DNA of 48,982 nt, from the NCBI GenBank assembly GCA_905214955.1, contig CAJMON010000017.1:1-48982 (forward strand). The letters run 5' to 3'. Each line of letters begins with the position of its first letter. Within the stretch, counting starts at the first letter, position 1. Position numbers and translations under genes: made by a program. This DNA comes from an uncultured bacterium. Lineage in GTDB: Bacteria > Bacillota > Clostridia > Lachnospirales > Lachnospiraceae. The notes below the pieces were generated by a model that was not told where the DNA came from, searched no databases, and saw nothing but the letters and a program-made list of their open reading frames with translations. Positions 24,344-33,379 of the stretch are shown here, piece by piece.

Positions 24344-24963
24344 AACTGGCAGTGTTAGTTTCCGGTGGCGGGACAAACTTACAGGCAGTGATGGATGCCA
24401 TGGATGCAGGCACCATCACCAATGCCCAGATTTCGGTGGTTATCAGCAACAATCCAAATGCTTATGCTCTGGAGCGGGCAAAGAACCACGGCATTGAGGC
24501 TGTGTGCATTTCCCCGAAGAACTTTCCAGACAGAGAGAACTTCAATCAGGCACTTCTTGCCAAGATTCAGTCCTACGGTGTGGACCTTGTGGTTCTTGCA
24601 GGCTGCCTGGTGGTGATTCCGGAAATCATGGTAAAAGCTTACCCGAACCGGATCATCAACATCCATCCGGCACTGATTCCGTCTTTTTGCGGAACCGGCT
24701 ATTATGGACTGAAAGTGCATGAAGGAGTTCTGGCAAGAGGCGTAAAAGTCACCGGAGCTACCGTGCATTTTGTAGATGAAGGCACTGATACCGGCCCCAT
24801 TATCTTACAGAAAGCAGTGGAAGTTAAAGAAGGCGACACGCCCAAGATCCTTCAGCAGCGTGTCATGGAAGAAGCAGAGTGGAAGATCCTGCCAAGAGCC
24901 ATTGACCTGATTGCCAATGGAAAAGTACAGGTGATTGACCACATCGTACACATTAAGGATTAG
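24337..24963 (+). CDS. purN: Phosphoribosylglycinamide formyltransferase
   Basis: A 208-residue GAR transformylase that uses 10-formyl-tetrahydrofolate. The catalytic triad is recognisable: Asn108 and His110 in IINIHPALIPSF, and Asp147 in HFVDEGTDTGPIIL. The N-terminal LAVLVSGGGTNLQAVMDAM forms the phosphate-binding loop. It starts inside purM, with AGGAG within the purM coding sequence as its ribosome site. It is followed by a hairpin-rich gap of 181 bases before purD rather than the usual purH. Confidence 0.96.
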   Translation: MLKLAVLVSGGGTNLQAVMDAMDAGTITNAQISVVISNNPNAYALERAKNHGIEAVCISPKNFPDRENFNQALLAKIQSYGVDLVVLAGCLVVIPEIMVKAYPNRIINIHPALIPSFCGTGYYGLKVHEGVLARGVKVTGATVHFVDEGTDTGPIILQKAVEVKEGDTPKILQQRVMEEAEWKILPRAIDLIANGKVQVIDHIVHIKD

Positions 24964-25025
24964 TACTGCAAATAACTGTACCAATAACCTGCCTCAATTT
25001 CCATCTGCGGCATCAGAAAAACCTG

Positions 25026-25055
25026 ACGCAGCCCGCTGCGCCTGCGTTTTTCTTC
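25026..25055 (+). terminator. Candidate terminator between purN and purD
   Basis: ACGCAG (25026-25031) and CTGCGT (25042-25047) pair around CCCGCTGCGC, followed by TTTTTCTTCTTT. A second hairpin GCAGAAT/ATTCTGC (25059-25065 and 25074-25080) follows. Together they may reduce readthrough into purD. Confidence 0.5.
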
Positions 25056-25083
25056 TTTGCAGAATGAAAATTTATTCTGCGTG

Positions 25084-25100
25084 ATTGGTCCAGTTAATTT
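25084..25100. repeat. Degenerate copy of the GGTCCAGT motif
   Basis: ATTGGTCCAGTTAATTT shares ATTGGTCCAGT with the inverted repeat at 41632-41652, but its right arm is not complementary. It lies 45 bases upstream of the purD start. It could be a half operator site or a chance resemblance. Confidence 0.3.
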
Positions 25101-25144
25101 TTGTACGCTGTACTAGTGAAGCACAAGAAAGGAGCAGCAAACAG

Positions 25145-26416
25145 ATGAAGATTCTGATTGTGGGAAGCGGCGGAAGAGAACATGCCATTGCATGGAAGCT
25201 GGCACAGAGCCCCCTTACGGAAAAACTGTACTGTGCACCGGGAAACGCCGGCATTGCAGAGTATGCCCAGTGTGTGAATATTGGAGCCATGGAGTTTGAT
25301 AAGCTTGTGGCGTTTGCAAAAGAAAAAGAAATTGACCTGACTGTGATCGGCATGGACGATCCTTTGGTAGGCGGAATTGTGGATGCCTTTGAGGCAGAAG
25401 GACTGCGGGTTTTTGGACCGAGAAAAAATGCAGCCATTCTGGAAGGTTCCAAGGCATTTTCCAAGGAATTGATGAAGAAATACCACATTCCCACCGCTGC
25501 CTATGAGACCTTTGACGATCCGAAAAAAGCACTGGCTTATCTGGAGACAGCGAAAATGCCCATCGTGTTAAAGGCTGACGGCCTGGCACTGGGAAAAGGT
25601 GTGCTGATCTGCCAGAACCTGGAAGAAGCAAAAGCAGGCGTAAAAGAAATCATGGAGGATAAGAAATTCGGAACTGCCGGAAATCAGATGGTAGTGGAAG
25701 AATTTATGACCGGCCGTGAGGTTTCTGTTCTGTCTTTTGTAGATGGAAAGACCATCAAGATTATGACCTCCGCACAGGACCACAAACGCGCAGGAGATGG
25801 TGATACCGGTTTAAATACCGGTGGAATGGGTACGTTTTCACCCAGCCCGTTCTATACTCCTGAAGTGGATGCGTTCTGTAAAAAATATATTTATCAAGCC
25901 ACGGTAGATGCCATGGCAGCAGAAGGCAGAACCTTCAAAGGAATCATTTTCTTCGGGCTGATGCTGACGGAGGATGGGCCGAAAGTCCTGGAATACAATG
26001 CACGTTTTGGGGATCCGGAAACCCAGGTTGTGCTGCCCAGGATGAAAACAGACCTGGTAGAAGTTTTTCAGGCGTGCATTGACGGCACACTGGATCAGAT
26101 TGACCTGCAGTTTGAGGACAACGCAGCAGTCTGCGTGGTGATGGCCAGCAAAGGCTATCCGGTCAAATATGAAAAAGGATTTGTGATCCGCGGCCTGGAA
26201 AATTTCAAAGACAAAGAAGGCTATTATGTATTTCATGCAGGCACAAAACAGACAGACGAAGGTATCGTGACAAACGGCGGCCGGGTTCTGGGCGTGACTG
26301 CGAAAGGAAACGACTTGAAAGAGGCCAGAGCCAATGCCTACGAGGCAGTGAAATGGATTGATTTTGACAATGCATTTTACCGCCATGACATCGGAAAAGC
26401 CATCGATGAGGCGTAA
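25145..26416 (+). CDS. purD: Phosphoribosylamine--glycine ligase (GAR synthetase)
   Basis: A 423-residue ATP-grasp enzyme joining phosphoribosylamine and glycine. It has the N-terminal MKILIVGSGGREHAIAWKL, VVIGMDDPLV-like substrate region, the ATP-grasp core PIVLKADGLALGKGVLI, VVEEFMTGREVSVLSF, and the metal/ATP site GLMLTEDGPKVLEYNARFGD followed by PETQVVLPR. The start is set at 25145 because the protein family begins MKILIVG and AAAGGAGC precedes it; the frame is open 20 codons further upstream. The length is normal. Its product is the PurN substrate. Confidence 0.96.
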   Translation: MKILIVGSGGREHAIAWKLAQSPLTEKLYCAPGNAGIAEYAQCVNIGAMEFDKLVAFAKEKEIDLTVIGMDDPLVGGIVDAFEAEGLRVFGPRKNAAILEGSKAFSKELMKKYHIPTAAYETFDDPKKALAYLETAKMPIVLKADGLALGKGVLICQNLEEAKAGVKEIMEDKKFGTAGNQMVVEEFMTGREVSVLSFVDGKTIKIMTSAQDHKRAGDGDTGLNTGGMGTFSPSPFYTPEVDAFCKKYIYQATVDAMAAEGRTFKGIIFFGLMLTEDGPKVLEYNARFGDPETQVVLPRMKTDLVEVFQACIDGTLDQIDLQFEDNAAVCVVMASKGYPVKYEKGFVIRGLENFKDKEGYYVFHAGTKQTDEGIVTNGGRVLGVTAKGNDLKEARANAYEAVKWIDFDNAFYRHDIGKAIDEA

Positions 26417-26449
26417 AAGCAGTAAAGAAGAACACAACGAGGTTAAACT

Positions 26450-27481
26450 ATGAAGAAAACAAAGAGTACCTGGAGATACGGATGGATTCTGGGAATGCTT
26501 CTGTTATGGCTCTGCGGAATGCAGGTGTTTGCAACAGGGCTGTCAGATGACAATTCACTGGCGGATCTTGGAGTAGAGAACGGTACGGTTTCACCGGAGT
26601 TTTACTATTCTACGGTAGAGTATACGGTTACGGTTTCACCGGGCACCACATCTCTGGTGTTAAATCCGGTATGCTCCAATGCCAATGCCCAGATTGTCAG
26701 TATTGACGGGACTACGCTCGATAACGGAAGCGGTACCGTGACCATTACAGTACGTTCCGAGAGCGGAAACGATGCAGTATACACCCTGCATGTACAGCCA
26801 GATCCTTCTGCGGCACAGACAGAAACAGAGACCGAGACACAGGCGACAGAGGCACCGGCTACGGAAAAACAGACAGAAGCGCAGACCGAGGCTGTGCAGA
26901 CAGAAGCACAGACAGAGGATTCTGCCACCATTACTTTCTTAAACGGACAGATTTCCCAGTTCCGCGAGAAACTGGACTTCTCCATGAAGATCATTTATGG
27001 ACTGATTGCACTGGCAGTTGTACTGATGTTCTTATCCATCAATCTGCTGCTGAAAAACAGAGATCTGAAAGATGATCTGCGGGATGCAGAGGATCATCTG
27101 GATTTCCAGACCAATGAGTTTGCCAGAAAAGAACGGATGATGGACACAGACAATTATTATGCGCCCACCAAACAGCAGCCCCTTGCAGACAGAAGACAGC
27201 CTGTTCAGCCGGTACAGCCCATGGAAGAGGACGAAGAGCCGGAAGAAGAGCCCGTGTCCAGAAGAGCTGCAAAGAAAGCCGCCAAAGCCGCTGCAAAAGA
27301 GGAAAAGGCAGCCAAAAAAGAAGAAAAAAGACAGCGCAAAGAAGAAGCACCTGTGCCTGTAAGAGAACCCAAAGCACCGGTAAGTGAAGAGGCACCGAAG
27401 GAAAGCCTGCAGCAGCCAGTGGAAGCGCCGGTACAGGAAGAAGAAAAAGACGACGTGGACGTTACCATGGTTGATCTGTAA
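26450..27481 (+). CDS. Cadherin-like beta-sandwich membrane protein
   Basis: A 343-residue single-pass surface protein of unknown function. In order: a signal peptide (1-28, ending VFA), a cadherin-like beta-sandwich domain (about 30-117, with LADLGVENGTVSPEF and a SGNDAVYTLHV ending typical of PF12733-like repeats), a Thr/Glu/Gln linker (121-158), a transmembrane helix (181-201), then a long cytoplasmic tail rich in Lys, Arg, Glu and Ala ending in an acidic DDVDVTMVDL. The charged tail suggests coupling to a cytoplasmic partner. It lies 33 bases after purD and ends at a terminator, so it is likely carried on the purD transcript. Confidence 0.72.
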   Translation: MKKTKSTWRYGWILGMLLLWLCGMQVFATGLSDDNSLADLGVENGTVSPEFYYSTVEYTVTVSPGTTSLVLNPVCSNANAQIVSIDGTTLDNGSGTVTITVRSESGNDAVYTLHVQPDPSAAQTETETETQATEAPATEKQTEAQTEAVQTEAQTEDSATITFLNGQISQFREKLDFSMKIIYGLIALAVVLMFLSINLLLKNRDLKDDLRDAEDHLDFQTNEFARKERMMDTDNYYAPTKQQPLADRRQPVQPVQPMEEDEEPEEEPVSRRAAKKAAKAAAKEEKAAKKEEKRQRKEEAPVPVREPKAPVSEEAPKESLQQPVEAPVQEEEKDDVDVTMVDL

Positions 27482-27494
27482 AAAAGAGTGTAAG

Positions 27495-27530
27495 GAATGC
27501 ACCTGTGAAACGGGTGCATTCTTTTTCTCT
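27495..27530 (+). terminator. Rho-independent terminator
   Basis: GAATGCACC (27495-27503) and GGTGCATTC (27513-27521) form a perfect 9-bp stem with loop TGTGAAACG, followed by TTTTTCTCTTTT. It ends the purD/cadherin-like transcript just before the GntR promoter. Confidence 0.9.
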
Positions 27531-27535
27531 TTTGG

Positions 27536-27573
27536 TTGACAAATATTTGGTTGTGTTATATTATGTATATAAC
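27536..27573 (+). promoter_or_regulatory. Promoter and palindromic operator of the GntR-clpC unit
   Basis: TTGACA (27536-27541) and TATTAT (27559-27564) are spaced 17 bases. A perfect inverted repeat GTTATAT-N5-ATATAAC (27555-27573) covers the -10. This position is what is expected for autorepression by the YtrA-type regulator encoded next. Confidence 0.7.
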
Positions 27574-27600
27574 AAAAGCGCAGGAAACGAAGGTGTAAAT

Positions 27601-27969
27601 ATGATAATTAAAATAGATTTTCAGAGCGATGAAGCACTGTATATTCAGCTTCGAAACCAGATCATTCTTGGAGTAGCCACATCCACACTCCAGGAGGGGG
27701 ATGCGCTTCCCTCAGTACGCCAGTTGGCAGAGGATGTGGGAATCAATATGCACACCGTAAACAAGGCCTATTCCCTGCTTCGGCAGGAGGGGATTCTGAC
27801 CATTGACAGACGCCGGGGTGCCATCATTGCTCTGGACCGGGACAAGATTCAGGCAAAGGCAGAGATGAAGCGGCAGCTTCGGGTGCTGCTGGCAAAAGCC
27901 TGCTGCAAAAACATTTCCAGCCAGGAAGTCCACGATATGGTGGATGAGATTTTTGCAGAGTATGAATAA
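27601..27969 (+). CDS. GntR-family regulator, YtrA subfamily
   Basis: A 122-residue regulator consisting of the GntR winged-helix domain (IKIDFQSDEALYIQL, EGDALPSVRQLAEDVGINMH, TVNKAYSLLRQEG) and only a short helical C-terminal dimerisation tail of about 45 residues. That layout defines the YtrA subfamily, whose members often control ABC transporters. Here no ABC genes follow; the next gene is clpC, 110 bases downstream. The ATG at 27601 has GAAGGTG upstream; the open frame extends to 27505 without a better start. A palindrome over its own -10 suggests autoregulation. Confidence 0.85.
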   Translation: MIIKIDFQSDEALYIQLRNQIILGVATSTLQEGDALPSVRQLAEDVGINMHTVNKAYSLLRQEGILTIDRRRGAIIALDRDKIQAKAEMKRQLRVLLAKACCKNISSQEVHDMVDEIFAEYE

Positions 27970-28079
27970 AAGATGGGCAGAAGATCCCAGACAGCAGGTT
28001 AAAACAGAAAGCCTGCAAAGGAGAAAATGACTAAGATACAGACATTTCGAATAACAGCGACAGGAGGACAAAAATAACC

Positions 28080-30551
28080 GTGCAGGATCATTTTACAAAG
28101 AATGCCAAAGATGCCCTGAGTCTGGCGGCAAAAGCCGCAAAGCGCTTAGGGCATAGTTATATCGGCTCTGAGCATATTCTGCTTGGACTTCTGGAAGAAA
28201 AACAGGGCACTGCAGCTGCCGTGCTTGGCAGTGCAGGCGTGGAGCGGGAAAAAGCAGAACAGCTGATTTCAGAGCTGATTGCTCCTGCGGAAAGCGTCCT
28301 GACAGCTTCCAGAGAGGGATATACTCCGAGAGCGGATGCGATCCTGGAAAATAGTATCCGGGAAGCAGGAGAGTTTCATATGGATGAGGCAGGAACCGAA
28401 CACATTCTTCTTGCCATCATCAAAGATGCAGAATGTGTGGCAGCCAGACTGCTGCACACCATGGGAGTAAATCTGCAGAAGCTTTATATGAACATTCTGG
28501 ACACCATGGGCATCCAGGAGGACATGTACAAAGAACTGGCAGCCAATGCCAGAAATCAGAGAAATGGAAAAAGTGCCACGACTGTTCTGGATCAGTACAG
28601 CAGGGACTTGACAGCCCTTGCCATGGAAGGGGAATTAGACCCGGTGGTAGGCAGAGAGACAGAGATTGAGCGTCTGCTGCAGATTTTAAGCCGAAGAACC
28701 AAGAACAATCCATGCCTGATCGGAGAACCGGGAGTGGGAAAGACCGCCATTGTGGAAGGCCTTGCCCAGAGAATTGTGCTTGGGGCAGTGCCCCGCACCA
28801 TGCTTGGAAAACGTGTGGTGACGCTGGATATGGCCAGTATGGTGGCAGGTTCCAAATACAGAGGCGAGTTTGAAGAGCGTATGAAGCGCGTGATTAACGA
28901 GGTCACGGAAAGCAGGGATATTCTGCTGTTTATTGATGAACTTCATACCATCATCGGCGCAGGCGGCGCAGAGGGTGCCATGGATGCCTCTAATATTCTG
29001 AAGCCGTCTCTTGCAAGAGGTGAGCTGCAGCTCATCGGTGCTACTACTATTGAGGAGTACCGGAAGTACATTGAGAAAGATCCTGCACTGGAGCGCCGTT
29101 TCCAGCCGGTGACCGTGGAAGAACCCACTCCGGAAGAGGCAGAGGAGATTTTAAAGGGACTGCGCCCCCGCTACGAAAAGCACCACGGAGTGAAGATTAC
29201 CGATGAGGCAGTGGAAGCCGCAGTGAAGCTTTCCGAGCGTTACATCAATGACCGGTATCTTCCAGACAAGGCTATTGACCTGATTGATGAGGCATCTTCC
29301 AGAAAACAGCTGGCAGGCTACCAGGTTCCCAGGAATCTGGAAGAGCTGCAGAAAAAGACAGAAGAGCTGGCAGAGGAAAAAGAAGCGGCTGTTCTGGCAG
29401 GAGATTTTGAAAAAGCGGCAGCACTGCGGGATGAGCAGGCAGCAGCTCAGAAGAAATTTCTGGACATGCAGCAGCGTCTCCAGAAAAAGATGGAAAATTA
29501 TCAGCCGGAGGTCAAAGAGGGCGATATTGCAGCAGTGGTATCTGCCTGGACCAAGATTCCGGTGCAGCGCCTGGAAGAAAAAGAAGCCAAACGTCTGCTG
29601 CGCTTGGAATCTGTGCTTCATAAGAGAGTGGTTGGACAGGATGAGGCAGTCAGCGCCGTGGCAAGAGCCATCAAGCGCGGCCGTGTAGGATTGAAAGATC
29701 CCAAGCGTCCTATTGGTTCCTTCCTGTTTTTGGGTCCCACCGGTGTAGGAAAAACGGAACTTTCCAAGGCACTGGCAGAGGTAGTCTTTGGCAGCGAGCA
29801 GGCTATGATCCGGGTTGATATGTCAGAATATATGGAGAAGCACAGCGTTTCCAAGCTGGTAGGCTCCCCGCCAGGATATGTAGGATACGAGGAGGGCGGC
29901 CAGCTCAGCGAGAAGGTGCGGCGAAATCCTTACTCCGTGATCCTCTTTGACGAGGTAGAAAAAGCCCATCCGGATGTGTTCAACATTCTTCTGCAGGTAT
30001 TGGATGACGGCCACATCACCGATGCCCAGGGCAGAAAAGTGGATTTTAAAAATACCATCATCATTATGACATCCAATGCAGGCGCCCAGAATATCATGGC
30101 TCCGAAGAAACTGGGTTTTGCCGCTGTAGACGATGAAAAACACAACTACGAGATGATGAAGGGCGGTGTGATGGAAGAGATCCGCCGGATGTTTAAGCCG
30201 GAGTTTTTAAACCGTATCGATGAGATTATGGTCTTCCATTCCTTGACCAAGGAAGATGTGAAGAAGATTGCGGGCATTCTGTTAAAGAATTTTGCAAAGA
30301 GATGCCAGGAGCAGATGAACATTACCCTGGACGTCCACGAAAATGCCAGAGCTCTGATTGCAGAAGCAGGCTTCGATGCCAAGTATGGAGCAAGGCCGTT
30401 AAAGCGGGCGATCCAGACAAAAATCGAGGATGCGTTAGCAGAAGAGATCCTGTCAGGAAGAATCGAGCCAGGGGATACGGTGTCTGTGGGTGTGTCGAAA
30501 AAGCAAGTGAAATTTTCGGTAAAACAGGATAAAAAGGTGGAAAATCCCTGA
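28080..30551 (+). CDS. clpC: ATP-dependent Clp protease ATP-binding subunit ClpC
   Basis: An 823-residue Hsp100 unfoldase that feeds substrates to ClpP. Order: N domain (1-145) with two Clp-N repeats, AAA1 with Walker A GEPGVGKT from residue 215, a central UVR-containing M domain (about 410-460, GDFEKAAALRDEQAAAQ), AAA2 with Walker A GPTGVGKTEL from residue 552, and a C-terminal D2-small domain (GARPLKRAIQTKIEDALAEEIL). The start codon is GTG at 28080, with AGGAGGA 11 bases before it. The usual ctsR-mcsA-mcsB genes are absent; a GntR regulator sits in their place. radA follows two genes later, as in other Firmicutes. Confidence 0.95.
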   Translation: MQDHFTKNAKDALSLAAKAAKRLGHSYIGSEHILLGLLEEKQGTAAAVLGSAGVEREKAEQLISELIAPAESVLTASREGYTPRADAILENSIREAGEFHMDEAGTEHILLAIIKDAECVAARLLHTMGVNLQKLYMNILDTMGIQEDMYKELAANARNQRNGKSATTVLDQYSRDLTALAMEGELDPVVGRETEIERLLQILSRRTKNNPCLIGEPGVGKTAIVEGLAQRIVLGAVPRTMLGKRVVTLDMASMVAGSKYRGEFEERMKRVINEVTESRDILLFIDELHTIIGAGGAEGAMDASNILKPSLARGELQLIGATTIEEYRKYIEKDPALERRFQPVTVEEPTPEEAEEILKGLRPRYEKHHGVKITDEAVEAAVKLSERYINDRYLPDKAIDLIDEASSRKQLAGYQVPRNLEELQKKTEELAEEKEAAVLAGDFEKAAALRDEQAAAQKKFLDMQQRLQKKMENYQPEVKEGDIAAVVSAWTKIPVQRLEEKEAKRLLRLESVLHKRVVGQDEAVSAVARAIKRGRVGLKDPKRPIGSFLFLGPTGVGKTELSKALAEVVFGSEQAMIRVDMSEYMEKHSVSKLVGSPPGYVGYEEGGQLSEKVRRNPYSVILFDEVEKAHPDVFNILLQVLDDGHITDAQGRKVDFKNTIIIMTSNAGAQNIMAPKKLGFAAVDDEKHNYEMMKGGVMEEIRRMFKPEFLNRIDEIMVFHSLTKEDVKKIAGILLKNFAKRCQEQMNITLDVHENARALIAEAGFDAKYGARPLKRAIQTKIEDALAEEILSGRIEPGDTVSVGVSKKQVKFSVKQDKKVENP

Positions 30552-30646
30552 TGGTTGTGTTAAAATAAGGACAAATCTGCAGAAATTGGGCGAAAGCCCT
30601 AAAAAGACGGATAAGAATATTCGAGGATACCAGGAGGACATTTAAA

Positions 30647-31060
30647 ATGTCAGTTGTCAGTGAACTGATCCGCGTAGAAGCGGACAATACCATCAGTTTC
30701 GGAAACTATGAATTGGCAGAAAAGACCAAACGCCAGGATTTTGAATATGCCGGAGACTTGTACAAGGTAAAGACTTTTAAAGAGATCACAAAGCTGGAGA
30801 AAAACGGCATGTTTGTGTATGAGTCTGTACCGGGTACAGCTGTAAAGCACATGAGCGTGACAGACAAAGGCATGGCATTCAGGGTAGAGGGTCTTACCGA
30901 TGCACAGGTGACCGTTGAACTGGAAGAAGATACTGATTATAAGATTTTCATTGACGGAGAAGAAGCCGGCGAGATGAAGACCAATCTGGGCGGCAAGCTG
31001 GTGATTGGCGTAGAGCTTGGCAGCCATGAGAACGCAGATATCCGTATCGAAAAGAAATAA
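30647..31060 (+). CDS. Conserved hypothetical protein (endosialidase-like label in relatives)
   Basis: A 137-residue protein without signal peptide or membrane helix. The sequence is beta-rich, with a conserved-looking YKVKTFKEITKLEKNGMFVY and a C-terminal LGGKLVIGVELG. Homologues in Lachnospiraceae are, as far as I recall, sometimes labelled 'endosialidase', but I see no sialidase motif (no Asp-box, no catalytic pattern), and the protein is far too short for one; I would not carry that name over. The ATG follows CCAGGAGGACA. It sits between clpC and radA, ending at a terminator, so it may belong to the clpC transcript. Confidence 0.65.
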   Translation: MSVVSELIRVEADNTISFGNYELAEKTKRQDFEYAGDLYKVKTFKEITKLEKNGMFVYESVPGTAVKHMSVTDKGMAFRVEGLTDAQVTVELEEDTDYKIFIDGEEAGEMKTNLGGKLVIGVELGSHENADIRIEKK

Positions 31061-31077
31061 AAGCATTTACAAAAGAG

Positions 31078-31106
31078 AAGGGGGCCAAAATGGCTCCCTT
31101 TTTTCA
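31078..31106 (+). terminator. Rho-independent terminator before radA
   Basis: AAGGGGGCC (31078-31086) and GGCTCCCTT (31092-31100), with one G-U pair, form a 9-bp stem with loop AAAAT followed by TTTT. It lies 20 bases before the radA ribosome site, so radA may depend on readthrough or a nearby promoter. Confidence 0.75.
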
Positions 31107-31126
31107 ATCGTTCACAGGAGGAGATT

Positions 31127-32524
31127 ATGGCAAAAGGAAAAAGCACAGGATTTTTCTGCCAGAACTGCGGATATGAGTCTGCTAAGTGGATGGGACAGTG
31201 CCCGGCGTGCAGGGAATGGAACACCTTTGTGGAAGAACCGGTGGGCAAAAGCAGCGGCAGCCACGGGAATGCGTCCGTCCGCAGAGAACAGGTTCCTGAG
31301 CCGGTAAAGCTTTCCGGAATTTCCACAGAAAACAGCCCAAGAACCAGCAGCGGCATGAAGGAGCTGGACCGGGTTTTGGGAGGCGGCATTGTGCCTGGAT
31401 CCCTGGTTTTAGTGGGAGGAGATCCAGGTATTGGGAAATCCACCCTGCTGCTGCAGGTGTGCAAAAAACTGGCAGGAGAAGGGAAAAAAATCCTTTATAT
31501 TTCAGGAGAAGAGTCCTTGCAGCAGATCAAGCTGCGGGCAGAACGGATTGGGGAAGCGGGGGAAGACATGCTTCTGTTGTGTGAAACCGATCTGGACCAC
31601 ATCCGGGAAGTGATCAGCCGGGAAAAGCCGGATATGGCAGTGGTGGATTCCATTCAGACCATGTATCATCAGGAGGTCAGTGCGGCGCCTGGCAGTGTTT
31701 CCCAGGTCCGGGAAGCCACCGGTGTGCTGATGCAGATTGCAAAAGGCATGGGCATCACGATTTTTATTGTGGGTCACGTGACAAAGGAAGGCGTGGTGGC
31801 AGGACCCAGAGTGCTGGAGCATATGGTTGATACGGTGCTGTACTTTGAGGGAGACCGGCACGCATCCTACCGGATTTTGCGGGCTGTGAAAAATCGTTTT
31901 GGCTCCACCAATGAGATCGGCGTGTTCGAAATGCATGAGAACGGTCTGGAAGAAGTGGAAAATCCTTCCGAATATATGTTAAGCGGCAAACCGGAAGGAG
32001 CTTCCGGTTCCGTAGTGGCCTGCTCCATGGAGGGGACGAGACCCATTCTGGTGGAGATTCAGGCACTGGTAAGCAGAAGCAACCTTGCCATGCCAAGAAG
32101 AACTGCAGTGGGAACAGATGCCAACCGGGTCAGTCTTCTCATGGCTGTCCTGGAAAAACGGCTGGGCCTGCATTTGGCCACCTATGATGCTTATGTAAAC
32201 ATCGCAGGGGGAATGCGGATGAATGAGCCGGCCATTGACCTGGGGATTGTCCTGGCACTGGTGTCCAGCTTCCGGGATCTGGTGATTGATGAAAAAACCA
32301 TTGTGTTCGGGGAAGTGGGCTTAAGCGGAGAGATCCGGGCAGTGAACATGGCTCTTCAGAGAGTGTCAGAGGCCAAAAAACTGGGATTTTCCACGGTGAT
32401 TCTGCCAAAAGTATCCATGAAAGGCATGAAAGAAATTCCGGGAATCCGGCTGTGTCCGGTGGGAACGCTTCGGGAAGCAGTGGCCGTGGTGCAGCAGCAG
32501 GGCAGAGCAACAGAAAATTATTAG
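31127..32524 (+). CDS. radA: DNA repair protein RadA
   Basis: A 465-residue RecA-like branch-migration ATPase. It has the N-terminal zinc finger (Cys11, Cys14, Cys25, Cys28 in FFCQNCGYESAKWMGQCPAC), Walker A GGDPGIGKS at 97-105, the RadA-specific KNRFG motif at 255-259, and the C-terminal Lon-protease-like domain with YDAYVNIAGGMRMNEPAIDL and GEVGLSGEIRAV. The ATG follows GGAGGAGATT. The clpC-radA association is conserved in Firmicutes, where disA commonly follows; here disA is absent and a secreted protein gene follows. Confidence 0.96.
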   Translation: MAKGKSTGFFCQNCGYESAKWMGQCPACREWNTFVEEPVGKSSGSHGNASVRREQVPEPVKLSGISTENSPRTSSGMKELDRVLGGGIVPGSLVLVGGDPGIGKSTLLLQVCKKLAGEGKKILYISGEESLQQIKLRAERIGEAGEDMLLLCETDLDHIREVISREKPDMAVVDSIQTMYHQEVSAAPGSVSQVREATGVLMQIAKGMGITIFIVGHVTKEGVVAGPRVLEHMVDTVLYFEGDRHASYRILRAVKNRFGSTNEIGVFEMHENGLEEVENPSEYMLSGKPEGASGSVVACSMEGTRPILVEIQALVSRSNLAMPRRTAVGTDANRVSLLMAVLEKRLGLHLATYDAYVNIAGGMRMNEPAIDLGIVLALVSSFRDLVIDEKTIVFGEVGLSGEIRAVNMALQRVSEAKKLGFSTVILPKVSMKGMKEIPGIRLCPVGTLREAVAVVQQQGRATENY

Positions 32525-32609
32525 ATTTTTTAAGGAAAAATTTATAGAAAATGACCGCAAAACGTGGTGTAATAGAAAAGAACGGATGAAAAGAATGGAG
32601 GTTTTGCAT

Positions 32610-33308
32610 ATGTCAGAAAAGAAACATCGGTTCAGCCGCAGGGCAGCTTTCCTTTGCGCAGCTGTGATGGCTGTTTCCGGAATGCAGGCCAGCGCCGGCG
32701 AACTCACCGTGCAGACAGAGGAGACCACAGAAAGTGAGGGTACATCCCAGGCATCAGAATTTTCTGTGACTCTTCAGGATATTGTAGATGCCAATAACGG
32801 CATTGAGAAAGTCTTAGGCAGCCATGCAAGAGTAGGCTGTACAGAGATTCAGTATGATGAGAACGGAAATCAGACAGACACCAGCCAGTATGCCATTACC
32901 AGAGACGGAGACAGCTACGTGCTGTCCTATGTAGAAAAAAATGGCATTCTTACTTATAAGAATGGAAGTGCATGGCTTCGGTACACAGACGGAGTCAACA
33001 AAGGACAGAAGATTGTACAGCCCGTTGATCCTGAAAAGTATGCACAGATCATGGAGTGGGTAGAGACCTATGCACCGGTAGAATATTCGGAGACAGAAGA
33101 GATTACTGCGGAAGAAGAAAAAGACGGAAAGCTCTACATTCAGAGCCAGGATCCAGAGCATGATGATTCTACAGATGGGAAAACTGCCTGCTTCTACTAC
33201 GTATTGGATAAGGAAACACTCCAGGCGGAGCAGATCATGGAAAGCCTTCGGGATGAAAATGGAAAAGAGACCATGATTTTGAAGGTTACCATGGAATATG
33301 GAGATTAA
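32610..33308 (+). CDS. Hypothetical secreted protein
   Basis: A 232-residue protein with a Sec signal peptide (basic KKHRFSRRAAF, hydrophobic core, probable cleavage after QASAG or nearby), a short Thr/Glu linker, then a ~190-residue soluble domain. The domain (VTLQDIVDANNGIEKVLGSH, YEVEYDENGN-like stretches, YYVLDKETLQAEQIMESL) looks like a small LolA/DUF-type beta fold with a typical 'conversion of residue then report' layout, but I recognise no family. No lipobox cysteine follows the signal core. The ATG at 32610 follows ATGGAGGTTTT; an upstream ATG at 32586 is less well placed. It ends at a shared terminator. Confidence 0.6.
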   Translation: MSEKKHRFSRRAAFLCAAVMAVSGMQASAGELTVQTEETTESEGTSQASEFSVTLQDIVDANNGIEKVLGSHARVGCTEIQYDENGNQTDTSQYAITRDGDSYVLSYVEKNGILTYKNGSAWLRYTDGVNKGQKIVQPVDPEKYAQIMEWVETYAPVEYSETEEITAEEEKDGKLYIQSQDPEHDDSTDGKTACFYYVLDKETLQAEQIMESLRDENGKETMILKVTMEYGD

Positions 33309-33326
33309 CAGATAGGAAACAACGTA

Positions 33327-33376
33327 AAAAGGCATATGCAAAGACTCGAAAAAAGAGTTTTTGAATATGCCTTTTC
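33327..33376. terminator. Long hairpin between convergent genes
   Basis: AAAAGGCATAT (33327-33337) pairs with ATATGCCTTTT (33365-33375), and inside it CAAAGACTC pairs with GAGTTTTTG. A-runs and T-runs flank both sides, so it can terminate the secreted-protein gene and the TetR gene alike. Confidence 0.75.
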
Positions 33377-33379
33377 TAT

